The notes under the pieces: generated by a model | What the model saw: the letters and a program-made list of their open reading frames with translations, nothing else | Database searches by the model: none | Told to the model about the DNA's origin: nothing | Position numbers and translations under genes: made by a program | Shown: piece after piece, positions 41,123 through 50,511 of the stretch | Layout of the letters: every line of letters begins with the position of its first letter | Numbering within the stretch: the stretch's first letter is position 1 | Assembly: GCA_934254675.1 (NCBI GenBank) | Contig: CAKQLP010000009.1 | Location: 1-61,779, forward strand | DNA length: 61,779 nucleotides | Origin: an uncultured Alphaproteobacteria bacterium | GTDB taxonomy: Bacteria; Pseudomonadota; Alphaproteobacteria; RF32; CAG-239 | Direction: 5' to 3'

Positions 41123-42460
41123 TTAAATTCTATTTTTTATATTTTCATTTGTTCTAAGAGTTCTAACAAGACGCGGAACCATAAAGACAATAGTTTCAGA
41201 TTTTGGACTTTTTATACCAAACAACTCGTTGGGTAAACCAATAATCATAAAGTTTTCACCGAGTTTATTGCGGATTTTAAATTGTGTGACTTGACCATTT
41301 GTTTCTTCTAAAGTGATATCGGAAAAAATTTCATTTTTCTTTTCAACAGAGGATTTTGCCAAAATGGACATGCCATACGCGTTTGAATCGGGTTTGCTGC
41401 ATTTGCCGATATCAAAGCGGGATAACCATAAATTTGGCACAATAAATTTGCCTTCCGACACAATTTCTATGCGGGCTTGATTGCCAAGAAATTGCTGTAA
41501 TTTTTCAATGGAAATATCATTTGTTGTTGTAAGCACTCGGCCAATAACGCCGGTTTGCGCTGTTGTGATAGAACCAAAATCAAAAGCGTTTAGCATATTT
41601 TTCCATTCAATATCCTTTTGCGTGTCATAAGGATAAAGGCGGAACACACTGACGTCATAAGCAATTAAGGTTGGGCTGTTTTCAAAAGATTTTATAAGTT
41701 CTTGAATTTTATTGCGCGTTTCAATGTCGGCGTCAAATGTAATGGAATAGTCCGCCCAATTTGTAACAATACTTGTAATTCCGGCACCGCGGATAACATC
41801 CAACAATCCCAAAATAATCGGTCGGGAAGGCGGGGTGTAAAGCGTCATGCTTACTCGGCGGCTGAGTGTCAAAATTTTATCTTTGGCATTATATGTGTAG
41901 TAAATGTCAGCAGAATCCGCAATCATTTTGATAACTTCGGAAAACTCGCCTTTCAAATCTTCGGCAGAAATGCTGGTGTATGGGCCATCGGCGGATGAAA
42001 TGCGAATACCCGCTTCTTTGGTTAATTTAACAAGAGCTTGTTCCGCGGGCATCATATCAAAAGTGTATCCGGTTACTTCAAAGCGGGGCAAAGGATCATT
42101 CTGACCATTGCGTTCAAGCTTAAATGCAGAATTTATGTAAGGTAAAGTTAAAACCATTTGCTGGGTTTTCCAGTTAACATTACAGCGTAGAGGCGTTTCC
42201 AAATCCAATTCATTTGCGCCTTCCGGCGTACGGATGATGGCGGGATCCTCCGGTTCTTTAAAGATAACAGTCGGTTCGGCAAATTTCATTTCTGTAATAT
42301 TGGAAGTTGGATTGTCCGACGTTTTAAGTTTTTTTTGTGAAATTTGCGGGGTTGGTTGTGAAATTTCATCTAAATCTGCCGGATCTTTAGATATACAAGC
42401 CGAAACGCCACTTAGGCATCCGGAAAGACAAAGAACTAAAAATAATGTGCGTACTTTCAT
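41123..42460 (-). CDS. Secretin-like lipoprotein (PilN-type)
   Basis: The protein has 445 residues from ATG 42460 (ribosome-binding site ACGGGG) and a short lipoprotein signal ending in LCLSGC (Cys15). The middle region (about 110-200) resembles a secretin STN/N0 domain (FEVTGYTFDMMPAEQALVKLTKEAGI..; EVIKMIADSADIYY). The region to about 290 resembles an N1-type ring domain (ITFDADIETRNKIQELIKSFEN). The end carries a secretin-style pattern (ENFMIIGLPNELF, ETIVFMVPRLV). The beta-barrel part is shorter and more divergent than in true secretins. Family members such as IncI PilN or BfpB form the outer-membrane channel of type IVb pili. The upstream ATG at 42502 would overlap the preceding gene. 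Confidence 0.75.
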   Translation of the reverse strand: MKVRTLFLVLCLSGCLSGVSACISKDPADLDEISQPTPQISQKKLKTSDNPTSNITEMKFAEPTVIFKEPEDPAIIRTPEGANELDLETPLRCNVNWKTQQMVLTLPYINSAFKLERNGQNDPLPRFEVTGYTFDMMPAEQALVKLTKEAGIRISSADGPYTSISAEDLKGEFSEVIKMIADSADIYYTYNAKDKILTLSRRVSMTLYTPPSRPIILGLLDVIRGAGITSIVTNWADYSITFDADIETRNKIQELIKSFENSPTLIAYDVSVFRLYPYDTQKDIEWKNMLNAFDFGSITTAQTGVIGRVLTTTNDISIEKLQQFLGNQARIEIVSEGKFIVPNLWLSRFDIGKCSKPDSNAYGMSILAKSSVEKKNEIFSDITLEETNGQVTQFKIRNKLGENFMIIGLPNELFGIKSPKSETIVFMVPRLVRTLRTNENIKNRI

Positions 42461-42470
42461 TTTTACCCCG

Positions 42471-42974
42471 TTATTGTTGTTGATTGGTGCTGTTATCATC
42501 ATTTGGATTGCTAATATTATTTTCAGCCATTAATTTATTCATTAATTCGTCAATATTCATGCCTGCACCAGATGTCGGATCAACAGATTTGTCAAAATTG
42601 CTCATAACTTCATTCATCTTTTGAGATTCATTAGGATCCGGACGAAGCATGTCCGGTGACTGGTTGTTTGTTAGCTCTTCTTGATAAATGGCCAAGTTGC
42701 GTTTAAGCGCTTCAACGCCGCCGGCTATTTTTTTCTCAATATAAGGATAAAGTTCGGTGTGTTCTAAAATATAATTTCCAGTTTCGCAGATTTCTTCTAA
42801 AACATCCAGAACGTAGGGATAGAATTTGTATTCTTCCAAAGCAATGTTTCCTGTACGGATACATCTAGCCGCAATGCGTGAAATTGTACGATCGTAATAA
42901 TCAATCAGAACAATGTAATTATCCACATACCAGAGGGATTCTTTGGTAAGCACCATACTATTTTCATCAGCCAT
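42471..42974 (-). CDS. Uncharacterised protein of pilus/secretion operon
   Basis: The 167-residue product is soluble and mostly helical, with two Tyr-rich helices (YVDNYIVLIDYYDRTI; EEYKFYPYVLDVLEEI) in the first 110 residues and a Pro/Asn/Asp-rich low-complexity tail. No signal peptide, no membrane helix and no recognised family. It lies between the repeat-rich gene and the secretin-like gene with short gaps and good ribosome-binding sites (AAGAGGAAAAAA), so it is probably co-transcribed and cytosolic. Function unknown. Confidence 0.68.
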   Translation of the reverse strand: MADENSMVLTKESLWYVDNYIVLIDYYDRTISRIAARCIRTGNIALEEYKFYPYVLDVLEEICETGNYILEHTELYPYIEKKIAGGVEALKRNLAIYQEELTNNQSPDMLRPDPNESQKMNEVMSNFDKSVDPTSGAGMNIDELMNKLMAENNISNPNDDNSTNQQQ

Positions 42975-43043
42975 GTTTTTTTCCTCTTATTGCGTTTGTT
43001 ATTTTACTAGTACCTATGTTATTTGTAAATGTTTTTTTCCATA

Positions 43044-45515
43044 TTATTTAGACGGCAACGGATTTCCGTTTTCATCAACGTATTCCCACTCTCCATCATC
43101 GCTGTTTACGGGATTTCCGTTTTCATCAACGTATTCCCACTCTCCATCATCGCTGTTTACAGGATTTCCGTTTTCATCAACGTATTCCCATTCTCCGTCA
43201 TCGTTGTTTACGGGATTTCCGTTTTCATCGACGTATTCCCACTCTCCATCATCGCCGTTTACGGGATTTCCGTTTTCATCGACGTATTCCCATTCTCCGT
43301 CATCGTTGTTTACGGGATTTCCGTTTTCATCAACGTATTCCCATTCATCATTTTGAGATGTCTCGGAGACATTCGTAGTGTTCTGAGAGTCGTTTTTTTC
43401 TTTTGCAAAAGGTGATGAAACCGGTGGGTCTTGAGGAGAAAGTGAATATTTATCTTCATTTCCGTTTAAAGAAACGGGCTTAACATCTAAATGGTTTAGG
43501 GATACATTATCGTCAGAACTCAGGGCGTTTTTGATTTTAAGTAAGGCGTTTTCATAAGAGTGGAGTTGTGGTTTTGGCGCCATGTTCACATCGTCAGAAT
43601 TAGAAAGGCCGTTTTCCTCGGTTTCTGATGGAATAAAGGGAGCATTGGTTTCAGCAGGTGTTTCTTCTTTAGGGGCGGCGGAAAAAGAATTGTCGGAAAA
43701 AATATCCGGAGTGTCATCTAAGTTAAAGTCTGATTCAACAGGAATATCCGCTAAAATGTCATCTATATTTAAAGTTTTTTCTGATTTTGAAAGGGATGGT
43801 TTTTCAACATCGTTAAAAAATTGAGTTTTCGGCTCAGGCTTGGACTGCGGTTGAGGTTTTGGCTCAACTTTCGGCTCAGGCTTCGGCTGAGGTTGAGGTT
43901 TCGGCTCAACTTTCGGCTCAGGCTTCGGTTGCGGTTGAGGTTTTGGCTCAACTTTTGGCTCAGGCTTCGGCTGAGGTTGAGGTTTCGGCTCAACTTTCGG
44001 CTCAGGCTTCGGTTGCGGTTGAGGTTTCGGCTCAACTTTTGGCTCAGGTTTGGACTGCGGTTGAGGTTTCGGCTCAACTTTTGGCTCAGGTTTGGACTGC
44101 GGTTGAGGTTTCGGCTCAACTTTCGGCTCAGGCTTCGGCTGCGGTTGAGGTTTTGGCTCAACTTTCGGCTCAGGCTTGGACTGAGACTTTAATTCGATTT
44201 TTTTATCAGTATTTAATTTATTTTGAGAATTATTATCACTGCTTTGCTTTTTTAGTTCATTAATTTTATTTAAACTTTTGTTAATTTTATTCAGCAAAGA
44301 CTCCTGAGGTGCTTTGTTATTAACTTGTTGGCTGATATTTTTAGTTAATTTAGAAGTGGTTTCATTAATTTTGTCACTAAAATTTTTAAGTATGTTGTTT
44401 TTTTCTTTTTTGCTTTCTGGTTTCGTTTGAGTTTGAGCGCCCACCATATTAAGGGCTGTCGGCGTATTTGGCGTTTTTGGAGAAGAGGCCGTGTTTGTTT
44501 GGTCTTCGACGTCAACATCTTGAGAAACCACAACTTTGACAGTGTGACGAGGTGTGGATTGAGCAAGGGTTTGCGCAAGTTCTTGCTGTGATTGCGTGAA
44601 GGCTTGAACTAAAAGTTCTCCAAAAGCCTTAATCGTTTCCATTTGCTGAGAATTGTTTTCTTTTAGAGCTTCTGTTATGGAATTTGCTAGGGCTATGGTC
44701 GAAATTTCCGAGACGGAGTTAGTTGTTGTCGTCGGTACGGTGCTAACAGCCGGATTGCTCAGAGGTGACAAGCCAGACATACTAAGATTTTTATTTAAGG
44801 CAGAAACAATTTGCATCATATCTTCATGACGATTGTTGTCATTTTCTTTTAATGCTTGGGTTATGGCATTTAAGTATGATGTGTCAAAATTAATGTTATT
44901 GACCGTTGTTGAATTGTTGTTTTGCAAATTTTGCTGTGTTGCCGGAGTGACAGCAGATAAAACTTGAGATTGAACCGGAGAAGCTGTATTGCGTTGGATT
45001 AAATGGGCTGTCAGATTTTGCATGCTTGCTGTATAAGCGTTAAAGGATTTATTTAACATGGACGCCAACTCGCTCATCCCATTGCCGCTTGACGCAACAT
45101 TATTGCTTTGGAGCGCAGAAGCTAAAGAAGTAGCCAGACTTTCCGCAAAGTCGGAACTTAAAGTCAGTTCTCCGCTACCAGATGCGGAATGCGGTTTTAA
45201 GTTATCTATGGATTTTTTTTCTTCTTCTATATTTTTTGCAATAAGCTCAGATGTTTCGCCCGAACTAATACCTTGGTTTTCTTCGAGTTCTTTAATGTGC
45301 TCTAATAGAACGCGTCCACCCGGAATCGTTGGCATTAAACCTTTAATTTTTTCCGGCATGGATAACAAAGCTTGATCAAATTCTGCTTTTTTATTAGCAT
45401 TAAATATATGTATTTGATGGAAGATATTTAAATAGCGTTGCGCAACGAGAATTGGATCTTCTTCGTCTTTGCCGTTAGAATATTCTGTTTCATCTATTAG
45501 ATAATCGTCTGCCAC
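43044..45515 (-). CDS. Repeat-rich low-complexity protein
   Basis: The 823-residue protein starts at a GTG (ribosome-binding site GAGG). The first ~60 residues are helical and conserved-looking (DPILVAQRYLNIFHQIH). The middle is Ser/Asn/Gln-rich. At about 442-567 lie eight copies of a 14-residue unit (S/PKPEPKVEPKPQPQ), a rigid Pro-rich rod. At about 722-823 six copies of a 17-residue unit (GEWEYVDENGNPVN-x-DD) close the protein. It has no signal peptide or membrane helix. It may be a scaffold or a secreted substrate of the neighbouring system. The near-identical DNA repeats suggest recent expansion and easy length change. Confidence 0.75.
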   Translation of the reverse strand: MADDYLIDETEYSNGKDEEDPILVAQRYLNIFHQIHIFNANKKAEFDQALLSMPEKIKGLMPTIPGGRVLLEHIKELEENQGISSGETSELIAKNIEEEKKSIDNLKPHSASGSGELTLSSDFAESLATSLASALQSNNVASSGNGMSELASMLNKSFNAYTASMQNLTAHLIQRNTASPVQSQVLSAVTPATQQNLQNNNSTTVNNINFDTSYLNAITQALKENDNNRHEDMMQIVSALNKNLSMSGLSPLSNPAVSTVPTTTTNSVSEISTIALANSITEALKENNSQQMETIKAFGELLVQAFTQSQQELAQTLAQSTPRHTVKVVVSQDVDVEDQTNTASSPKTPNTPTALNMVGAQTQTKPESKKEKNNILKNFSDKINETTSKLTKNISQQVNNKAPQESLLNKINKSLNKINELKKQSSDNNSQNKLNTDKKIELKSQSKPEPKVEPKPQPQPKPEPKVEPKPQPQSKPEPKVEPKPQPQSKPEPKVEPKPQPQPKPEPKVEPKPQPQPKPEPKVEPKPQPQPKPEPKVEPKPQPQPKPEPKVEPKPQPQSKPEPKTQFFNDVEKPSLSKSEKTLNIDDILADIPVESDFNLDDTPDIFSDNSFSAAPKEETPAETNAPFIPSETEENGLSNSDDVNMAPKPQLHSYENALLKIKNALSSDDNVSLNHLDVKPVSLNGNEDKYSLSPQDPPVSSPFAKEKNDSQNTTNVSETSQNDEWEYVDENGNPVNNDDGEWEYVDENGNPVNGDDGEWEYVDENGNPVNNDDGEWEYVDENGNPVNSDDGEWEYVDENGNPVNSDDGEWEYVDENGNPLPSK

Positions 45516-45531
45516 CTTTTCGCCTCATGCT

Positions 45532-45578
45532 AAAAAAACAAATTTACTCTCTTTAGCATAACAAAAGAGAGTAAATTT
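45532..45578 (-). terminator. Terminator between regulator and repeat-rich gene
   Basis: A 14-bp perfect stem (45540-45553 with 45565-45578) with an 11-base loop is followed on the minus strand by a run of seven T. It ends only about 17 bases before the GTG of the repeat-rich gene, so that gene must be read by readthrough or antitermination, or have a promoter inside the regulator gene. Confidence 0.82.
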
Positions 45579-45609
45579 CTTATTAAAATATAGACGTGAT
45601 TTATAAAAA

Positions 45610-46581
45610 TTATAGGTTTATCGCTACAATTTTGTGGATTTTCGTTAAATCACTGTTTGAAAAGTTTGTCCGTTCGTCAGGATTCCAACGCAGACCATAA
45701 AGCTGACCATTTTCATCTTCTCTTACGCTGATAAGTTTTGTTTCAGTTTCAGATACATAATAAATGGCAATGTCTCCGGCGCTGACAACTTCAGTTTTGT
45801 CAACAAACAAAATAGCGCGGCTAGGCAACAGAGAGCCTAAACGGCGAGTGCATAAATTGACAGCATAGGCTTCCGGTTTGTTTTGCAATTGAATTGGGCA
45901 AATAACTTCTTTAATAACATTCGATTTGTCAATTACAATATCGCCTTCAGCGTTGCTGACGCCATAAACAGGAAGCATGATTGTTTCTTCATCATTATCC
46001 AAAGATGCGGTGCTGGCGTAGCGAGAATTATTTAGCAATTTGTAACGTGTTTCATTATGTTCAATAATATCTTCAAGAACACCTTCTGAATCTAATTTTT
46101 TAATTTCGGATTTTAATTTATCAACACTTAATGACAGCGCTTTGGCAATATTATGGTATTCTTTGTCGGAAACTTCGCGTTGTCCCATTTCTATGCGGTG
46201 ATATACGGATAAAGTCATATCTGCGCTTTCAGCAACTTCAATCAGCGTTAAACCTTTGTCTGTTCGAATATGGCGTAATCCGGCACCTAAAGTTTTTAAG
46301 CCGGCGTTTTGATTGATTTTACAGCGTCTTTCTTGCTCTCTTTTCCATGCTTGAACAACATCTTGCTGAGAGTTTTGCTCGTTAACGTATAAATCTTGCA
46401 GAGAACAATCAATTAGTTCGGCAACCTGAATAAGCTGTTCTTGGTTGAGGCGTCGGTAACCTTTTTCAATTTTTGAAATAGCTGATAAGCTGACACCCAA
46501 ATGATCAGCTAATTCTTGCATTGACATACCGCGCAATCTTCTGTGCATTCTAATTTGATTAGGGAAAATAATTTCTTCCAT
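45610..46581 (-). CDS. Double-HTH regulator with degenerate S24-like domain
   Basis: The protein (323 residues from ATG 46581, GGAG at proper distance) has two XRE-type helix-turn-helix domains (about 8-65, LADHLGVSLSAISKIEKG; about 97-160, VAESADMTLSVYHRIEMG) and a C-terminal domain (about 195-320) with the layout of LexA/CI peptidase S24 domains (YAVNLCTRRLGSLLPSRAILFVD..GDIAIYY). The Ser-Met motif of the active site is replaced by Cys-Thr and the region GSLLP, so self-cleavage is doubtful. It may sense a ligand or interact with partners. The upstream in-frame Met residues at 46695 and 46596 have poor sites. It lies at the head of the pilus genes and downstream of the VirB6 genes, and is a likely regulator of the island. 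Confidence 0.82.
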   Translation of the reverse strand: MEEIIFPNQIRMHRRLRGMSMQELADHLGVSLSAISKIEKGYRRLNQEQLIQVAELIDCSLQDLYVNEQNSQQDVVQAWKREQERRCKINQNAGLKTLGAGLRHIRTDKGLTLIEVAESADMTLSVYHRIEMGQREVSDKEYHNIAKALSLSVDKLKSEIKKLDSEGVLEDIIEHNETRYKLLNNSRYASTASLDNDEETIMLPVYGVSNAEGDIVIDKSNVIKEVICPIQLQNKPEAYAVNLCTRRLGSLLPSRAILFVDKTEVVSAGDIAIYYVSETETKLISVREDENGQLYGLRWNPDERTNFSNSDLTKIHKIVAINL

Positions 46582-46777
46582 ACCTCTTTTCTCCATAAAT
46601 AATATTTGTCCTTCATAATATTCGCCATCATAAAAAAAGCAAGACAAAAAAGAAGTTGTGTACAGCCTATTTTGGAAAAAATAAATTGTACGCAACTCAA
46701 ATTTGTAATAAAAACAATAAATAAAGCAACTGATTCCTGTCTAATTTTTTGAAAAATTTTTACAGTATTAGCCGAAA

Positions 46778-49700
46778 TTATTTTTTATTTTTAGAATTTT
46801 CATTCTCATTATTGTCTCTTTTTTCCTTTCCCTCCGCAGCTTCTTGATTTTTCAGTTTATCATGCGCTATGGTCAGGTTGCTGATTTTTTCGGACAAATT
46901 AGCGGAAGATTCTTTTATTTTTATGCTCGCGTCGCTCAATTTATTACATCTGTCCACCGCATTGAGGTATTCCGCATTGGCTTTGTTTAATGCTTCTATG
47001 TCCCCAGGAGATTTAGTGCTGTTGGCCGTAGCTTTAGCTCTATCTAATTTTGCTTTTGCGATGTCCCTTGCGTATTGGGCATTTTTATAGTCATTCTTAA
47101 TTTTTAAGCTTTGAGTTTGGAGCTTTTGATATTCATCTTTTAATCTTGCCAACTCTTGTTCCATTTGCGCGGCTTTATTTTCTCCTTTATCTTTATCAGA
47201 ACTATTTTGTTTGTCTTTTTTATCAGCCTCGGTGAATCTGTCTAAAAGTTCTTTACCAGCCACTTTTTTGCCATTGGCAAGATCTTTCATTTCTTCAGCT
47301 GTAAATTGTTTTTGGAATAATCCGCCCTGTTTAAGTTGTTTTAGGTGTTCGTCAAACTCTTCTTTACTGAATCCAGCCATAGCCTTTTGCGGATCCATTC
47401 CATAACCCCAAGCGCCGTTTTTATCCAAAGGCGAACTAATTCTGCTTCGACTGTGCGCTTCGTCTGTAAAGCTGTATTTTGTCGATTCAATATAGCTGCC
47501 GTCTTTCTGGCGAGTGTAGGTTGATGTTTTGTTTTGTACGCCGTTGCTCTTTTGGATGGTGATGTTTCCTTTGGCATCGGTTGTTTTGTTGCTGATAATC
47601 ATTTGACCGTTTACCATGCTGGCGGTGATAACTTGCTGACTGCCGTCTCTGTTGGTTTGCGTTATGGTGACACCGTTGTTTTTATCCATAGTAACTTCAC
47701 GGTTTTTGAAACGGTTATCCAGAGATTGACCGCGCGCGGCCATATGTATTCCGACCATTGCGGCCATGGCGTCCGCCTTGTTTTCAGCATTGACGCCGTT
47801 CATAATCTGGTTAAACGCATGCATATTGGTGCTGCCGTCTTTATTTACCAAATATTGAGCGCTGACATTTTGAAATTTAACATCTGTTCCGATAACATTG
47901 CCGTTGGCATCTGTCATCACGCGTTTTTTCATCAATGAATCATTTGTGGTGCGGACGCTTCCCGGTCGGTGTTCGGTTTGCATGGTTTTATCTTTTTTAC
48001 GTTGGTATTGTAAAATATTCCCTTCTTTATCCACAACCAAGCGACTCTTGCCGTCTTTGGATATATAAACGGAATTTCCGGTTTCAGGGTCTGTTGTTTT
48101 TGTCATTTGTTCATACTTGGCAAATGGTCCGACACCTCCGGTTTTTACCGCCCAAGTTGTATTGCCGTCAGCGTCTTTCATTGGCTTAAACGCTTTATCG
48201 GCTGCGGTTTTCTGGTGGGTTTCTTTAGTTTGCGTCCAAACTCCGTTGGCGTCTTTCATCACGGTTCTGGTTTGTGTGAAACCTGGTATTTTAAAACGTG
48301 ATTGATAGCCGATAACTTCACCATTTTCATTGCGAAGTTTTCTTCCTCCCATGGCTGACATAGCCATGCCTTTGGCTTGATTCACTTTACTGCGCGCCCA
48401 GTTTCCGGCAAGGGAGTTAGCTGCTTCTCCGGTTGCTTTGGCCGCTTTCCCAAGCATATGTCCAGCTCCTTTTGCGCCGGCTTTTGCCATTTGAGCCGGA
48501 ATGCTTCCGACAGGTCTTCCGATGTTTAAGCCGGAGCCGTTGGCAAAATTATTGGCCATTTTAGCAGCTTCACCAAAGAAACACCAAAAGAGGAAACATG
48601 CGGCGAGAACTTTAAACGCGCCCAATCCCCACCAAGCAAGACCGCCGCCGCCCGCAGTGACAAAACGTGCCGGATCAAAGTCTGAAAGGTCTCCGTCTTT
48701 AATGCCAATCCAATCCAAAAACATAAAGTTTATGATAAAAATAACAATTGACATAAAGACCAAATTGAACATGGCGTTCATAAAGAAATTCCATACTGTG
48801 CTGATATATTTTGCCGTTGGTTTGAACGCATACGCCGCAATGGCGCACGGCATCATAGCCGCGGCAATGCAAAGCTGCAAAATACAGTCAATCAAACACC
48901 ATGGCATGGCTAAAAGAAGAATGATGCCGACAAGCCATAAAAACCATCCGGTTGTTAAATAGCCTAAATGCGGTAAAATTCCATCCCATAATGCTTTGTC
49001 ATGAAAGGCAATGCAGGACGAGTAATTTCCTAACGCGGCTAAAGTTCCGACATTATCTTCCAAAGTTTTGATTGAACAGATAATAGATGAGCCTAAGCTA
49101 TGAGGTAAACCGCCCACAGATGTGTTGGATAAGCCATCGTCATAACCCATGATACCTTGCATAAAGTCGGCGCTCTTTGGGCAATGATCAACTTTTTTTG
49201 ATGAAGTTGTGTTAACGAGCTGACTGAAGGAAAGCCCTGTTTGCATAACCGGATTTAGAGTTAAATTCAATACTTCATAAAACGCTCCTTGCAGTATAAA
49301 CACGACAACGGCGACTCGTGTGCCTTGTAAGATAATGCCTTTCAGCATGTCGCCTGGTTTTGCCGCTTGAGCTGAAGCAATTTGTTTCAAAATATAAATA
49401 GCCAGCCAGATGCTGAAACCGATAAGCACCAGATTTTTACTTGGTCCAGCTAATTTTTTCATGGCTGTGGCCGCTATGGCGCTGGCGCTGTTAAATATAA
49501 TTTTAAATATACCGCAAGAGGTGCAAGATTCTTTATTCAAATATTGCTCAAGGTTGCAATTAGATTCTGCTTCACTGCTTTCGCCATCATTAGCATAATT
49601 GGCTTCATCTCCCGTGGCACCGGGGCCGTTTGTTGCTGATTTTTGTTTTTTATCACATGTGTTGGTGCCCGAATTACATTCACCGCATAAGGCTGCTAAT

Positions 49701-50476
49701 CCGCCGCAAGAAGGTTGTAAAGCATTTTTATTGCCAATCCATGTAGAAGATGGATTAACAGGTCCATCTACAACTTCCATGTGTAAATGGATGGCATATG
49801 GGCTACAGCCACCTTTTTTTCCGCCGCCTTGTGCAACAGCATCACAATGGGAACCACCAGAAGAATTTGAGCCACCGACTACGCCGACTTTTTCTCCTTT
49901 TTTTACCCCACCGCTTGTTCTAAATATTTTATAAAGATGTCTAAATAAGGTTGAATAAACTTTTGAATCTTTACTGTTGGAAGAGACGCATTTTTTTGTA
50001 TGTTCAAAAACGAGAGTTCTTCCGCCGCCTCCGGCCCATCCCCATCCTTTAATTATTCCGTCAGACGGGGCAAAAGCCAATACATTTGTTTTGCCTCCTG
50101 TACCAAGGTCGCTGCCATAATGGTTTCGTGGTTTAGGGTTGCCTCCGGCTCCGTTTGGGCGGTATCCCATAAGTGTGTAAGAACCGGTCCAACTTGTGGG
50201 AACAGAGTTATAACAACTGTCTTTTGTTTTGGAGGAAACACAGCTTGCATTAATATTGCTACCAGAAGAAATTGAAGAAAAAAGACCACTATTTTTCTGC
50301 TTGTCAGGACTGCATCCACCGCTTTTTTCAGAGCCAAGAGCTTCACTACACAGCGGTACTCTGCCGTTACATTCGGCAAAGGCGAGGGCGGGAGTTAGGC
50401 AATAGGTGAAAAACGCAAGAAGCATGGCTTTTGCGAAAAATGCCGGTATATATTTTTTTTCTTTCATATTCTCCAT
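46778..50476 (-). CDS. M23 peptidase fused to TrbL/VirB6 channel protein
   Basis: The 1232-residue protein has a signal peptide (cleavage near 34), an M23 metallopeptidase domain (about 95-240; zinc ligands His119, Asp123 and His232, with His180 and His230 in the active site), a Cys-rich linker, the motif CTSC (318-321), then five or so membrane helices (about 345-640) of the TrbL/VirB6 type, and a long hydrophilic C-terminus (about 650-1232). The C-terminal part holds Gly/Asp/Asn-rich beta units (DANGNVIG, DKEGNILQY) reminiscent of YD repeats, then a coiled coil. M23 enzymes cut peptidoglycan cross-bridges. Fusion to a channel protein suggests local wall opening for a secretion conduit. Confidence 0.82.
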   Translation of the reverse strand: MENMKEKKYIPAFFAKAMLLAFFTYCLTPALAFAECNGRVPLCSEALGSEKSGGCSPDKQKNSGLFSSISSGSNINASCVSSKTKDSCYNSVPTSWTGSYTLMGYRPNGAGGNPKPRNHYGSDLGTGGKTNVLAFAPSDGIIKGWGWAGGGGRTLVFEHTKKCVSSNSKDSKVYSTLFRHLYKIFRTSGGVKKGEKVGVVGGSNSSGGSHCDAVAQGGGKKGGCSPYAIHLHMEVVDGPVNPSSTWIGNKNALQPSCGGLAALCGECNSGTNTCDKKQKSATNGPGATGDEANYANDGESSEAESNCNLEQYLNKESCTSCGIFKIIFNSASAIAATAMKKLAGPSKNLVLIGFSIWLAIYILKQIASAQAAKPGDMLKGIILQGTRVAVVVFILQGAFYEVLNLTLNPVMQTGLSFSQLVNTTSSKKVDHCPKSADFMQGIMGYDDGLSNTSVGGLPHSLGSSIICSIKTLEDNVGTLAALGNYSSCIAFHDKALWDGILPHLGYLTTGWFLWLVGIILLLAMPWCLIDCILQLCIAAAMMPCAIAAYAFKPTAKYISTVWNFFMNAMFNLVFMSIVIFIINFMFLDWIGIKDGDLSDFDPARFVTAGGGGLAWWGLGAFKVLAACFLFWCFFGEAAKMANNFANGSGLNIGRPVGSIPAQMAKAGAKGAGHMLGKAAKATGEAANSLAGNWARSKVNQAKGMAMSAMGGRKLRNENGEVIGYQSRFKIPGFTQTRTVMKDANGVWTQTKETHQKTAADKAFKPMKDADGNTTWAVKTGGVGPFAKYEQMTKTTDPETGNSVYISKDGKSRLVVDKEGNILQYQRKKDKTMQTEHRPGSVRTTNDSLMKKRVMTDANGNVIGTDVKFQNVSAQYLVNKDGSTNMHAFNQIMNGVNAENKADAMAAMVGIHMAARGQSLDNRFKNREVTMDKNNGVTITQTNRDGSQQVITASMVNGQMIISNKTTDAKGNITIQKSNGVQNKTSTYTRQKDGSYIESTKYSFTDEAHSRSRISSPLDKNGAWGYGMDPQKAMAGFSKEEFDEHLKQLKQGGLFQKQFTAEEMKDLANGKKVAGKELLDRFTEADKKDKQNSSDKDKGENKAAQMEQELARLKDEYQKLQTQSLKIKNDYKNAQYARDIAKAKLDRAKATANSTKSPGDIEALNKANAEYLNAVDRCNKLSDASIKIKESSANLSEKISNLTIAHDKLKNQEAAEGKEKRDNNENENSKNKK

Positions 50477-50511
50477 TTTACCCTCTTTTTATCATTGATT
50501 CTGTGAAGAGA

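Noticed and set aside
43821..44263. Antisense open frames of about 120-135 codons over the Pro-rich repeats
   Set aside because: Shadow frames caused by the repeat period of 42 bases. Repetitive Arg/Leu or Ala/Gln/Val composition, no ribosome-binding site.
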